From Mesorhizobium koreense (lineage in GTDB: Bacteria > Pseudomonadota > Alphaproteobacteria > Rhizobiales > Rhizobiaceae), in assembly GCF_031656215.1 (NCBI RefSeq), contig NZ_CP134228.1, positions 1,240,001 to 1,304,000 of the forward strand: a stretch of 64,000 nucleotides of DNA, written 5' to 3'. Below, in pieces: positions 15,448-23,307 of the stretch (its first letter is position 1; the number at the start of each line of letters is the position of its first letter). Below the pieces are notes generated by a model, which was not told the origin of the DNA, did not search any database, and saw nothing but the letters and a program-made list of their open reading frames with translations. A program made the position numbers and the translations under genes.

Positions 15448-15966
15448 GTGGCAAAGAGGGTAGCCCCCGCCAGTCAAATGTTCCGTCTCGACAGCGAGCT
15501 GTGGGAGCGTATGGGCAAAGAAGCGGAGGTAAGCGGAAGAACGACGCGCCAAGAGATTGAGTGGCGGTTGGAGCAGACTCTGCCTGAGAATCTGAATAGG
15601 GATTCGTGGGCTGGATTGGAAGCGCGTCTGACATCGCGTGCGCGAGCGCTCACCCGGCTACTCAGCCTAGTGGCGAACGAACTAATCAAAGACATTCCAG
15701 AGGGCGAAGATTACGCCTACCTCCAGCGTGGTCTTTGTAGGGTACTTGAACGCCTTGGCGAGAAGAAGCTGGATGACCCAAAACACCTAGCGGAAATGGT
15801 AGCGGAGATCATGTGGAATCGACTGTACAACGCTCATGAGCCGACCTACGAGCAGGGTACCCCGGTTCCGATGGCGAGCGATCAAAAGGCTCTGTCTGAA
15901 ATTAAATCAGATTTGGGAATCGGACAAACGGCGGAGCGCCCACAAAAGAAGCGGGAGACCACGTGA
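15448..15966 (+). CDS. Ribbon-helix-helix (Arc-like) regulator, 172 aa
   Basis: Residues about 10-45 (SQMFRLDSELWERMGKEAEV followed by SGRTTRQEIEWRLEQTL) match an Arc/MetJ-type ribbon-helix-helix DNA-binding domain. The remaining 120 residues are helical and probably bind partners or form oligomers. The start used is GTG at 15448, which has GAGAGG seven bases upstream; an upstream GTG at 15412 would sit on the -10 region of the promoter. Its stop overlaps the next gene (GTGA), so these genes and the integrase are likely one transcript. It is a candidate repressor of the element. Confidence 0.65.
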   Translation: MAKRVAPASQMFRLDSELWERMGKEAEVSGRTTRQEIEWRLEQTLPENLNRDSWAGLEARLTSRARALTRLLSLVANELIKDIPEGEDYAYLQRGLCRVLERLGEKKLDDPKHLAEMVAEIMWNRLYNAHEPTYEQGTPVPMASDQKALSEIKSDLGIGQTAERPQKKRETT

Positions 15967-16178
15967 GCCGCCGCGCTGCGAAGATCACACACGTTGAGGT
16001 GACCCGGCTGATTAAGGCCGTCATGTCATCGGGGCTGACCGTGCAGCGCGTGACCTTCGATGGCGAGAAAGTTGAGGTTGTAACGGCCGGCGAACCGTCC
16101 TCCAGGAAGCCCGTTGGCGGCCCTAGTACCTTCCAGACATTGGAAGATTACAGGGCGTGGCGCTCGCAGCAGCCGTAG
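15963..16178 (+). CDS. Small hypothetical protein next to integrase, 71 aa
   Basis: The GTG start at 15963 overlaps the previous stop, and the stop lies 12 bp before the integrase ATG. The product begins MSRRAAKITHVEVTRLIKAV and contains a short beta segment (GLTVQRVTFDGEKVEVVTAG). Proteins of this size and pattern often sit directly before integrases of rhizobial prophages. It may modulate integration; no biochemical evidence is seen. Confidence 0.6.
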   Translation: MSRRAAKITHVEVTRLIKAVMSSGLTVQRVTFDGEKVEVVTAGEPSSRKPVGGPSTFQTLEDYRAWRSQQP

Positions 16179-16189
16179 GAGCGAAAGTA

Positions 16190-17362
16190 ATGAGTAAAAA
16201 GGCCAAGAAGCTCGCCGGGATCGATCGTCGTAGTGAAAACAGATGGCGCATCCGCTACGTCAAGGACGGCAAGCGTCACACGGAGACTGTGACGGGAAGC
16301 CAGGAGGACGCAATCGCCCGCCGCGACGTGATCCGCGCGGATATCGCGCGCAACGCATGGACTGCGCCCGCCGCTACGACGCTTGCCGAGTGGGCTGCGA
16401 CCTGGGCCGAACAATATCTCAAACGCGCAGTGTCGACGCGCTCCTACGATCGCCAAAAAAGCATCCTGGATCGTCACATCGTTCCAGCGCTGGGCAAGAT
16501 TTCGCTCCAAAAGCTGACGCCTGTCCGCATCAATGAGCTTTACCGGCAGCTTGAGGCGGATGGCCTGCACGCCTCCACGATACGCTATGTGCATGTGGTG
16601 CTTGGTTCATGCTTCAAGGCGGCGGCCAGAATCGGGGCGGTTGCGCGCAACCCGGTCGCGAACGCGTCGCCCCCAAAAGCAACCACACAAAGCGGCGGCC
16701 GGGCGCTGACGCAAGCCGAACTCGACAAGCTGCTGAGAGCCTTCGACGGCGACCCGCTGTTTCCGATCGTGGCGCTTGCCGCAGGCACGGGCGCGCGCAT
16801 CAATGAACTTCTGGCGGTGGAGTGGTCCGCCGTCAATTGGAGCGCCAAGACACTACGCATCGAAGCGGCGCTGAAACCGACGCGCGAGGGGCTTCAGCGC
16901 GGCGTACCCAAGACGGAGCGCAGCCGGCGCACTATCCGCCTGGATGATGGGCTGGCGGCCCTGCTTGAAGCCGAACGGGAGCGGCAGGAGGAAGAACAGC
17001 GGGCAATCCGCTGCATGGGCAGCGTTGCCACGCTGCGCAGCCTCCTGCCCGATCACGCCCTGGTATTCCCGGCTTCCGCGGTTGACCCGGCAGCGCCCCG
17101 CCGGCATGGGCCAATAAGCAAAGCGTTCGCGGCAAGGGCGGGCAAGATCGGCCTCGCTGGGCTCCGTTTCCACGACCTTCGCCACACGCACGCCACCCTG
17201 TTGCTTCAGGCCGGCGTGCCGGTCGCGGCGGTCAGCGCGCGGCTCGGTCACGCCAACGCGGCGGTGACGCTGGGCATTTACAGCCACGCAACGACCGACG
17301 CGGAGGCGGCGGCGGCAACAGCGGCCGGTCTTCTTCTCGCCAACGTGCTGGGAGCAAGTTGA
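16190..17362 (+). CDS. int: Tyrosine recombinase (phage integrase), 390 aa
   Basis: The protein has an N-terminal arm-binding region (about 1-60), a core-binding SAM-like domain (about 65-150) and a catalytic domain (about 175-375). The catalytic set is visible: Arg in GTGARINELLAVEW, His and Arg in FHDLRHTHATLLLQAG, the LGHANAAVTL box and the nucleophile Tyr in GIYSHAT. It should integrate and excise the phage-like element. The start is the ATG at 16190, preceded by TAGGAGCGAAAGTA; a GTG at 16157 would add 11 residues. A long inverted repeat follows the gene at 17370-17405. Confidence 0.93.
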   Translation: MSKKAKKLAGIDRRSENRWRIRYVKDGKRHTETVTGSQEDAIARRDVIRADIARNAWTAPAATTLAEWAATWAEQYLKRAVSTRSYDRQKSILDRHIVPALGKISLQKLTPVRINELYRQLEADGLHASTIRYVHVVLGSCFKAAARIGAVARNPVANASPPKATTQSGGRALTQAELDKLLRAFDGDPLFPIVALAAGTGARINELLAVEWSAVNWSAKTLRIEAALKPTREGLQRGVPKTERSRRTIRLDDGLAALLEAERERQEEEQRAIRCMGSVATLRSLLPDHALVFPASAVDPAAPRRHGPISKAFAARAGKIGLAGLRFHDLRHTHATLLLQAGVPVAAVSARLGHANAAVTLGIYSHATTDAEAAAATAAGLLLANVLGAS

Positions 17363-17369
17363 GGAGGTA

Positions 17370-17405
17370 GGCGCGCCAAGCCGTTGATGCCATTGCTGGC
17401 GCGCC
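17370..17405. terminator. Inverted repeat between convergent genes
   Basis: GGCGCGCCA (17370-17378) pairs perfectly with TGGCGCGCC (17397-17405) across an 18-base loop. It lies between the integrase and the convergent minus-strand gene ending at 17423. There is no T run, so it is a possible bidirectional terminator or a recombination-related site. Confidence 0.45.
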
Positions 17406-17422
17406 CACCGTGCTTTCAGGCT

Positions 17423-17680
17423 TCAGGACGCAATTTCCATCCGACGCCACGGCAGACGTGCCGGATCAACACTTTGCAGAAACCGAACGATGTCCTGCCG
17501 CCCGTAAAGGCGGTGTCGTTGTGCTCCTAACAGCACAGCGGGACGGCCCAACCGAACGCTGAGCGCGGCAACCAGACCTTCCGCAGTATGATGATTGTCA
17601 ATGACGTGATCCTGCACAGATGCGACGGCAAAGTCGACGCCCTGTTCAAGCACAAGAGCAATATCCCATTGCGCCATCAC
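17423..17680 (-). CDS. Hypothetical protein, 85 aa
   Basis: The product starts MMAQWDIALVLEQGVDFAVA and continues with SVQDHVIDNHHTAEGLVAAL. It is a soluble alpha/beta protein without membrane segments. The start overlaps the stop of the upstream helix-turn-helix gene (17677-17680), so both are expressed together. Similar short proteins accompany small helix-turn-helix genes in rhizobial islands. No function is assigned. Confidence 0.55.
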   Translation of the reverse strand: MMAQWDIALVLEQGVDFAVASVQDHVIDNHHTAEGLVAALSVRLGRPAVLLGAQRHRLYGRQDIVRFLQSVDPARLPWRRMEIAS

Positions 17681-17877
17681 GCAGCCCTCCTTTTCGGAGC
17701 GGCTGCCTGTTCGCTACCGGGGTGTTTGCGTCCTTTCAGAACGTCATTCACACGGCCCGGATTGACGCCATACGAGGCCGCAATGTGATGCTGGTACTCG
17801 CCCTGCCAATGGCGAAGCCAAACGTCAACGGCATCGTCAAAGGTAAGGCAGTATGGTGGTTTGGGAGGAATAACCAT
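17677..17877 (-). CDS. Small helix-turn-helix protein, 66 aa
   Basis: Residues about 25-52 (EYQHHIAASYGVNPGRVNDV followed by LKGRKHPGS) form a short helix-turn-helix of the type seen in phage and plasmid control proteins. The N-terminal part (FDDAVDVWLRHWQG) is likely a helix for dimerisation. The start is ATG at 17877. It overlaps the next gene by 4 bp. It may regulate the right end of the element. Confidence 0.6.
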   Translation of the reverse strand: MVIPPKPPYCLTFDDAVDVWLRHWQGEYQHHIAASYGVNPGRVNDVLKGRKHPGSEQAAAPKRRAA

Positions 17878-17994
17878 ATTCCAAAGTCCTTATATGTCGG
17901 ACCTCGGACGGCTTGACAGGAGTCGGAGTGCGAGTATCCTCGCAACGCACTAACCGAATACCGCAGGCCGTCCGAAGCTTTTGCGGTTTCGATG

Positions 17995-18023
17995 GAGGGC
18001 CGGGGTCGCCACCCCGGCCTCTC
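17995..18023. other. Strong hairpin near the element's right end
   Basis: GAGGGCCGGGGT (17995-18006) pairs with ACCCCGGCCTCTC (18011-18023) across a 4-base loop, one of the strongest hairpins in the window. It lies about 120 bp upstream of the minus-strand gene pair and has no T run. It could be a terminator, an operator or part of an attachment region. Confidence 0.4.
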
Positions 18024-18475
18024 TCATCGAGAATCGGTCATGCAACCGATCCAGTTAGTAATTTCGCGCTAAAGTTCATGCAGTGTCAAGGTTTCTACGT
18101 TCACGCTGCGTTCTGCTGCCAATGATCCGGCTGATGCACCCGATACTCGAAGCTTGGGCACGCCGCCTAGAGGGGCAAAGGCGCTGCCACCATTTGAACT
18201 GCGGCGACAATTAGGGAGCGGAGTTCCTCCTGTGCAACGTGCAGAGAGCGAACTGATCAAGCAACGTGGCGCGGCTTGTGGTCCGTGCCGGCGCTCCTTA
18301 TCTGCGCGGGCAGCGGACGGCGTTCTTTTCCCTTGTCGAACTGGCCAAGGATCGCTACAACCCGCCCGCTCAAACCGGGTCCGTGGCCTATTTGGTCCAA
18401 CACTGGTCCACGGGTCGGTTTTGTTCACAGGATGTTCCGTCAAGTGCACCTTGAGAATGGCGGAATCCTGTGGTT
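18024..18475. other. Gene-free stretch before tRNA-Ser
   Basis: A long open frame exists on the minus strand (18069-18566), but it starts inside the reverse complement of the tRNA gene and I do not accept it. No ribosome binding site, promoter or repeat stands out. Confidence 0.5.
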
Positions 18476-18565
18476 GGAGAGGTGGCTGAGCGGTTGAAAG
18501 CACCGCACTCGAAATGCGGCATACTCGCAAGGGTATCGGGGGTTCGAATCCCCCCCTCTCCGCCA
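18476..18565 (+). tRNA. tRNA-Ser (anticodon CGA)
   Basis: The gene folds as a class II tRNA. The acceptor arms are GGAGAGG (18476-18482) and CCTCTCC (18555-18561). The D arm begins TGGCTGAGCGG, the anticodon loop reads CTCGAAA within the stem CCGCA/TGCGG, a long variable arm follows, and the T arm contains GGTTCGAATCC. The CCA end (18563-18565) is encoded. Anticodon CGA reads UCG serine codons. Its 3' end points towards the T6SS side, away from the integrase. Confidence 0.95.
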
Positions 18566-18858
18566 AATTATTGACATAAGCATTTGTTATTATTTTATTT
18601 TCCGAGCCGAGATATTTTCATCACCACTTTGCGAAATGTTGACACCCGAAAACGGGCATCTCTTCCTTCCGGCAAGGTTTCGATTTGCATCAGGGCACTT
18701 TTAATCCTTACCTGCGACAACGCTGGGTATATGCCGCCGCATGGCTTTGAGAGGCTGGGTGGACTGGCAGGAGCATACTAGAGGCGGCTATTGGGCCAAA
18801 CCCACCGTCTCGGGCCGAGAAATCTTGCTGGCGTTGGATACCGTCCACCAGCAACATT
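18566..18858. other. Gene-free stretch after tRNA-Ser
   Basis: The first 40 bp are AT-rich. TTGACA at 18571-18576 followed 17 bases later by TTTATT (18594-18599) could be a promoter reading to the right, but no gene starts nearby. No second copy of the tRNA 3' end was found inside the window. Confidence 0.4.
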
Positions 18859-18890
18859 GAAAAAACCCGCCCCAGCGAGCCGGGACGGGC
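18859..18890 (-). terminator. Intrinsic terminator on the minus strand
   Basis: Read on the minus strand, a stem built from CCCGTCCCGG and the matching GGGGCGGG is followed by TTTTTT. It lies about 25-55 bp beyond the stop of the small minus-strand frame at 18916-19131 and supports transcription of that frame. Confidence 0.55.
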
Positions 18891-18915
18891 AAACTGGCAA
18901 CAATCTGGCGATATG

Positions 18916-19131
18916 TCAGGCGTTTGGCTGCGGCCTGCCTACCATCTCGTTTCTGCTCCAGATCAGGCGGGACATATTGTGCTGCCCTTCCGTTATGCGG
19001 GCAGGTCGCGGCTCTTCGACAGCCGATAGCAACTCCGTTGCGATGTCCTCGGCCAATTCAAACGCTTGGCCTAAGCACGATCTGAAGTAGGCTCGCTTGT
19101 CGATGGAAAACAAAGGTGGAAGGATGGGCAA
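18916..19131 (-). CDS. Doubtful small gene, up to 71 aa
   Basis: The frame encodes a helical stretch, FSIDKRAYFRSCLGQAFELA followed by EDIATELLSAVEEPRPARI, that has the composition of a real protein. However, the only start is a TTG at 19131 without a visible ribosome binding site. A good terminator follows at 18859-18890. It may be a truncated gene whose 5' part was lost next to the tRNA. No family is recognised. Confidence 0.3.
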   Translation of the reverse strand: MPILPPLFSIDKRAYFRSCLGQAFELAEDIATELLSAVEEPRPARITEGQHNMSRLIWSRNEMVGRPQPNA

Positions 19132-19179
19132 CTGCTCTTAGGAGGCAGCGGCGAGACAGGCGGAACTGAGGACCAACGA

Positions 19180-19848
19180 ATGACGGACGTTCAGGACTTT
19201 ATCTCACACCCACGGACGTTTCTGCGTAACAATGTCCTTATGGTAACAGCGGGTACTGGTGGAACCGGCGGAGAAAAAACCTTCAAATTCAGCCCTGTTC
19301 ATTCGGTCATAGCGAAGAATATGCTGGTGAACGGAAATCCGACAATGCCGGTATTTTCGCTAAGCCTTTTGTCGGGGAAGGAGGGCGACGATGTGAATGC
19401 GTTCTGGTGTCCTTACTCCAGTTCTGACGCGCTGGGGACGACACTGCCAGGGAACGGTGGCCCGAACATGATGTTTACCTACGCAATGGACGGGTGCACT
19501 TTTGTCGCGGGATCAGTGACTAGTGGTAACGACGTGAGCGTTCACCATGTCAATATGACACCGCAGACACGACAGAACCTCGATCCTTCAGTCGCCGGCC
19601 AACAGCAGAGAATGATCCAGAGAAATGTCGCCAAAGGCTTGGTAACGAATGCAAAATTGATCGACCCGGATGACTACTACAACCCAATGACCCGCAAAGC
19701 GGTTGTTCCGAACAACGCAAAGATATCTACCGTCACGTTCGGTAGGCGTAGCTCCAGCGGAGCATGGAAGTTCTATACCCACCAGTATTACACGGTACCT
19801 GGTGATCGAATGACGCTACGCTATATCGGGTGCGAGCGTTTCATCTGA
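19180..19848 (+). CDS. Possible secreted effector with CNF/CheD-like Cys-His pattern, 222 aa
   Basis: The protein has no signal peptide or membrane segment. It is beta-rich. Its central segment, MFTYAMDGCTFVAGSVTSGN followed by DVSVHHVN, places Cys106 before a beta-hairpin and His122/His123 16-17 residues later. This resembles the SGC...H arrangement of CNF-type deamidase domains, in which Cys and His are separated by about 15 residues. That similarity is mine by eye and is not an alignment. GAGG lies before the ATG at 19180. It stands alone near a complete T6SS, so it may be a T6SS cargo. It could equally be a non-enzymatic structural protein. Confidence 0.4.
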   Translation: MTDVQDFISHPRTFLRNNVLMVTAGTGGTGGEKTFKFSPVHSVIAKNMLVNGNPTMPVFSLSLLSGKEGDDVNAFWCPYSSSDALGTTLPGNGGPNMMFTYAMDGCTFVAGSVTSGNDVSVHHVNMTPQTRQNLDPSVAGQQQRMIQRNVAKGLVTNAKLIDPDDYYNPMTRKAVVPNNAKISTVTFGRRSSSGAWKFYTHQYYTVPGDRMTLRYIGCERFI

Positions 19849-19992
19849 CTGCCCCAACGATAACAATCCAGCACGGTTTATACGCGGCCTCCAATCCACC
19901 CTCCAACTGATGGATCCGCTTGCCGAATGCGGCCTGAGGGGTGTGCAGTTCGGAAGCGCGGCCGATAAAGCTGCCAGGGGGCGGTTCAAGTG

Positions 19993-20331
19993 TCAGGCAA
20001 TGACGAGATCGACCGCGGAATAAAGCTTCTTCAAATTGGGTAGCGACTTCGACTGCCAGGGGATACGGGTCGATCCCTTGACGGTCAGTCCGACATCCAT
20101 CTGCTTGCGGATTTCGATGGTGAACCGCGCCAGGAGATTGATGCCGGAACTGTTGAGGAATTCAAGCTCGGTCAGGTCGAGCACAATCGTCTTCGGCTTC
20201 GCCGCCAGCACGCCGTTCATCAGGTCGAGGACCGGCGCATACGCTTCCGTGCCCGAGAGACGCATCGTGCCTTCGTAGTGGATCTCGGCGCCCTCGCTCC
20301 AGACGCGGTACTCGTTGGTCTTGATTTCCAT
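19993..20331 (-). CDS. STAS-like regulator (slr1659-type), 112 aa
   Basis: The fold pattern is STAS-like: a beta strand (PKTIVLDLTELEFLNSSGIN) ending in a Ser-Ser-Gly turn, then a helix LLARFTIEIRKQMDVG. In anti-sigma antagonists the Ser of this turn is the phosphorylation site used in partner switching. The protein resembles the family named after cyanobacterial slr1659. It is the last gene of the minus-strand signalling operon, 37 bp after the ATPase-like gene that probably phosphorylates it. Phosphatase partners would be the PP2C proteins nearby. Confidence 0.75.
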   Translation of the reverse strand: MEIKTNEYRVWSEGAEIHYEGTMRLSGTEAYAPVLDLMNGVLAAKPKTIVLDLTELEFLNSSGINLLARFTIEIRKQMDVGLTVKGSTRIPWQSKSLPNLKKLYSAVDLVIA

Positions 20332-20368
20332 GGCTTGCTATTGGCTCCGTCACAAATTCTTCTGGGCG

Positions 20369-20923
20369 TCAGGAAAGATCAAGGGCGGCAAATGTATCGA
20401 GACCGATAGACCCGCCCGCTCCAGCGTCCGCGTCGTGGAATATCCAGCCCAAACGCGCGCCATAGTCGTTCATCAAGGTCAAAAGACCAAGCCCGGATCC
20501 GCTGGCCCCCGCATCGGCTGCATTGGCCTCGATGCGGGCGATCAGCAATTCGCCGGGATCGCGCGCCGTCAGTTCCGCAAGCATATCCTGGAAGCGCCGC
20601 GCGGTTCCCGGGCTGATCGCGTTGACGATCTTGACTTCGAAGAGATCGCCGTCGAGCGAGCTCTCAATGATTATATCGCCCGGCTCCCCGAACTTGACCG
20701 CATTTTCCAGAAGCTCGTTGACCAGATAGCCGATGCCGTGGCGTGTCTCTGTATAGGCTTGTTGCGAGGTCGCCCGGCGAAGCGCGAAGAAATCGCCGAG
20801 GAAATCGGCTGTCGCGGCGCAATGGTGCCAGGCAAGGCCAAGCGGGCCGTCGGCTAGTCTGATGCGGGTGGCGAAGGCACCCGGACCATTGCGGAAATCC
20901 GTGCGGCCGAAAGATTTGAGCAT
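20369..20923 (-). CDS. HATPase-like regulator (slr1658-type), 184 aa
   Basis: Residues about 60-180 resemble a GHKL/HATPase fold: an N-box-like YLVNELLENAVKFG with Glu and Asn, and a G-rich segment GASGSGLGLLTLMNDYGARL. The family is related to cyanobacterial slr1658 and to serine kinases of partner-switching systems. It should phosphorylate or bind the STAS-like product encoded directly downstream. The start ATG at 20923 lies 2 bp after the stop of the PP2C gene, so expression is coupled. Some HATPase motifs are shortened, so activity is uncertain. Confidence 0.7.
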   Translation of the reverse strand: MLKSFGRTDFRNGPGAFATRIRLADGPLGLAWHHCAATADFLGDFFALRRATSQQAYTETRHGIGYLVNELLENAVKFGEPGDIIIESSLDGDLFEVKIVNAISPGTARRFQDMLAELTARDPGELLIARIEANAADAGASGSGLGLLTLMNDYGARLGWIFHDADAGAGGSIGLDTFAALDLS

Positions 20924-20925
20924 CG

Positions 20926-23307
20926 CTATCTGTGCCTCATCACGACAAGGGTGATGTCGTCATGGATCTTCTGGGTGCCGATATGTGCTATCACGTCGTC
21001 GATGACGCCGTGCACGATCTCCTCGGCGTTGCCGTGGCCGTGCGCGCGAACGCTGCGGCACAGCCTTTCCGTGCCGAACAGTTCGCCGGCCGGACTTTCC
21101 GCCTCGGTGACGCCGTCGGTATAGAGCACGATGGCGTCGCCCGGGTCGAAACGGATGTCGCGCGTGGCAATAAAAGGCGATATGTCGCCTTCCAGGCCGA
21201 TCGGGAAGCCGAGGTCGATGGTATCGATGCGCTCGAGCTCGCCGTTCCCGCGCAAGATCAGCACCTCTTCATGCTGGCCTGACACGGTCACCTTCCGATC
21301 CTCGTAGTCGAGGAAGGCCAGCGACAGGTGCTTGTCGGAATTTGTGCGCGTGATGTTCTTGTAAATCGCACGGTTGAGCACCTGCAGGAACTGCTTCGGA
21401 TCACCACCGCCCTTTTCCTGAAGGGCCCGCGCCGTGGACTGCACCATCAGCATCAGGACGCCGCTTTCCAGTCCGTGTCCGGTAACGTCGCCGATGCCGA
21501 CCTTGATACGAGCCCCGTCGTGCAGCACGTCATAGTAATCGCCACCCACTTCGTCGGCCGGTTCCATGAAGCCGGCAATCTCGACCTTTGGGATGGCATC
21601 GAGTTCGCTTGCCTTGGGCAGCACCATCATCTGGATCCGCCGAGCGACATCAAGTTCAGCGCCAAGCCTGCGATTCTCGCCTTTCAGCTTCTTGTTGAGC
21701 GCCGAAATCTCCTTGTTGGCGCTTTCCAACTGTGTCGTGCGTGCCTCCACCAGCCGCTCGAGATTCTCGGTATGGTAACTGATTTCCTCTGCCATTCGAT
21801 TGAAGGCCAGCCCCACCGCACCAACCTCGTCACGGGTAGGAATGCTGACGCGCACCGAATAGTCCTTGGCGGCGAAGCGACGTGCCGCATTCGCCAAAGC
21901 GCTCAATCCAGCGGTGATCCGCCCCGATATGGCGAAAACCGCGGCAAACACGACCAGCATACAAACGAGAATGGCCAGGACCTGGTAGGTGAGGATCCTT
22001 TTCGTGGCAGCCGAGATGCTATCCTGGGCGGCGGACAGCGAGGCATAGATCTCCCGTTCCGGGACGACGATACCGACCGACATCGTTTCGCTTGCGACCG
22101 GGCCGCCGCTCCAGAGATTGACTGGCTTCAGGCGTTTCAACGCGACAAGATAGGGGACCTGCGTGCCGTCTTGTTCAAGCGAGATTTCCTGGATGGCACC
22201 GTCGTTGACCGCATCCAACGACAGCGTCTTTATCGCAGGTTGCGTGCTGCTGCGGAGCGAGCGCTCGACACCGGTCACGCCGCTCGAGCGGGCGCCGCTT
22301 GCCGCCTCGATGCCGAGCACCTTCTCGCCGGCCTTGCTGATGGCGAGAATATTGCCGTTCGACATGGTGAGGAACCCGAAGCCACTCTGGGCGACCTTCA
22401 CGCTCTGAACCACCTGCGCAAGCTGGTCGAGCGTGATGTCCGCGCCCACGGTGCCGGCAATATCGGAGCGATCCTTCGTGAAGAGCGGATGAAAAAGGCT
22501 GACAATGAGCTTGCCGGTTATTGCGTCGGTGTAAGGCGCCGTCATCGTCAGGTCCCCTTTCACCGGCTCACTTCCGGGAGTCCTGAGCCAGCCCTGCCAA
22601 CTTTCGTAGAGACCGGGAAAAAAGAAATCCCAGAAATTGGCGCTGTTGTGCCCGGGGTAGAGCTTGTCGAAAGTCTGCGCCTGGTCAGTGTAGGGAACCG
22701 TACGGAAGATCGGCCGGCTTTTCGGGCCGATGTAATACATCTGCTGTTTCGGCGCGCCGGTCGCCATGAGGCTTGGCGCGAAAAGATCGAGCATGGCGCT
22801 GTCGTCGATTTCTTTTTGCACCGCCGGCAGGGGCCGGTGATCCGCGTCGAGCAGATAGCCCCATACGCTGACGACCGATGCGCTGCCGGGACCGTTTTGT
22901 GCCCATCCGCCCTTTTGGTCGTAGATCAGGGGCGCCTGGGTCGCCGCCGGTCCGGCCAAGGCCGCAGCAAGAGCCTCCCTGCTGTCGGGGCTGTCGATCT
23001 GCGCCTGCATCGAACCGGCGAGAGCATCGACTTCGCCGCGCACGCGATCGAGAACGAGATCCGCCCGCACCGAGGTGGAACCTACATAGGTCTTCAGGAA
23101 CTCCTGCGTCGCGGTCGTCAGCCCGGCACCGACTTCCGAAGTCGCGTCCTTCGACAACCGCTGCACATTCCACAGCGCGAGGCCGCCGCTGAGCAGCAGA
23201 TCGAAGAGAACGGCCGCGCCGACAACCATGATGAACTTGGCCCGGAAGGAACGGGGCGACAGCGTAAACCTGCTATCGGGTCGGGCCTCGAGCGCTTGCG
23301 TCGTCAT
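20926..23307 (-). CDS. Membrane Cache-HAMP-PP2C phosphatase (SiaA/RsbU-like), 793 aa
   Basis: The start is ATG at 23307, overlapping the methyltransferase stop as ATGA. The domain order is: membrane helix (FIMVVGAAVLFDLLLSGGLA), a large periplasmic sensor of about 380 residues with a Cache-like pattern, a second helix (VLAILVCMLVVFAAVFAI), HAMP (LANAARRFAAKDYSVRVSIP), a coiled coil, and a SpoIIE-type PP2C domain with GGDYYDV, IGDVTGHG and the C-terminal DDITLVV metal-binding Asp pair. It likely senses an extracytoplasmic signal and dephosphorylates a STAS protein. The layout matches SiaA of Pseudomonas aeruginosa. Confidence 0.88.
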   Translation of the reverse strand: MTTQALEARPDSRFTLSPRSFRAKFIMVVGAAVLFDLLLSGGLALWNVQRLSKDATSEVGAGLTTATQEFLKTYVGSTSVRADLVLDRVRGEVDALAGSMQAQIDSPDSREALAAALAGPAATQAPLIYDQKGGWAQNGPGSASVVSVWGYLLDADHRPLPAVQKEIDDSAMLDLFAPSLMATGAPKQQMYYIGPKSRPIFRTVPYTDQAQTFDKLYPGHNSANFWDFFFPGLYESWQGWLRTPGSEPVKGDLTMTAPYTDAITGKLIVSLFHPLFTKDRSDIAGTVGADITLDQLAQVVQSVKVAQSGFGFLTMSNGNILAISKAGEKVLGIEAASGARSSGVTGVERSLRSSTQPAIKTLSLDAVNDGAIQEISLEQDGTQVPYLVALKRLKPVNLWSGGPVASETMSVGIVVPEREIYASLSAAQDSISAATKRILTYQVLAILVCMLVVFAAVFAISGRITAGLSALANAARRFAAKDYSVRVSIPTRDEVGAVGLAFNRMAEEISYHTENLERLVEARTTQLESANKEISALNKKLKGENRRLGAELDVARRIQMMVLPKASELDAIPKVEIAGFMEPADEVGGDYYDVLHDGARIKVGIGDVTGHGLESGVLMLMVQSTARALQEKGGGDPKQFLQVLNRAIYKNITRTNSDKHLSLAFLDYEDRKVTVSGQHEEVLILRGNGELERIDTIDLGFPIGLEGDISPFIATRDIRFDPGDAIVLYTDGVTEAESPAGELFGTERLCRSVRAHGHGNAEEIVHGVIDDVIAHIGTQKIHDDITLVVMRHR

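Noticed and set aside
1-18000. CRISPR array
   Set aside because: The tandem units at 3741-4155 are about 100 bp with hairpins and diverged sequence, without short identical repeats and spacers, and no cas gene is present.
18069-18566. 165-aa minus-strand frame
   Set aside because: Its first residues are the reverse complement of tRNA-Ser, a well-known false gene pattern, and it has no ribosome binding site.
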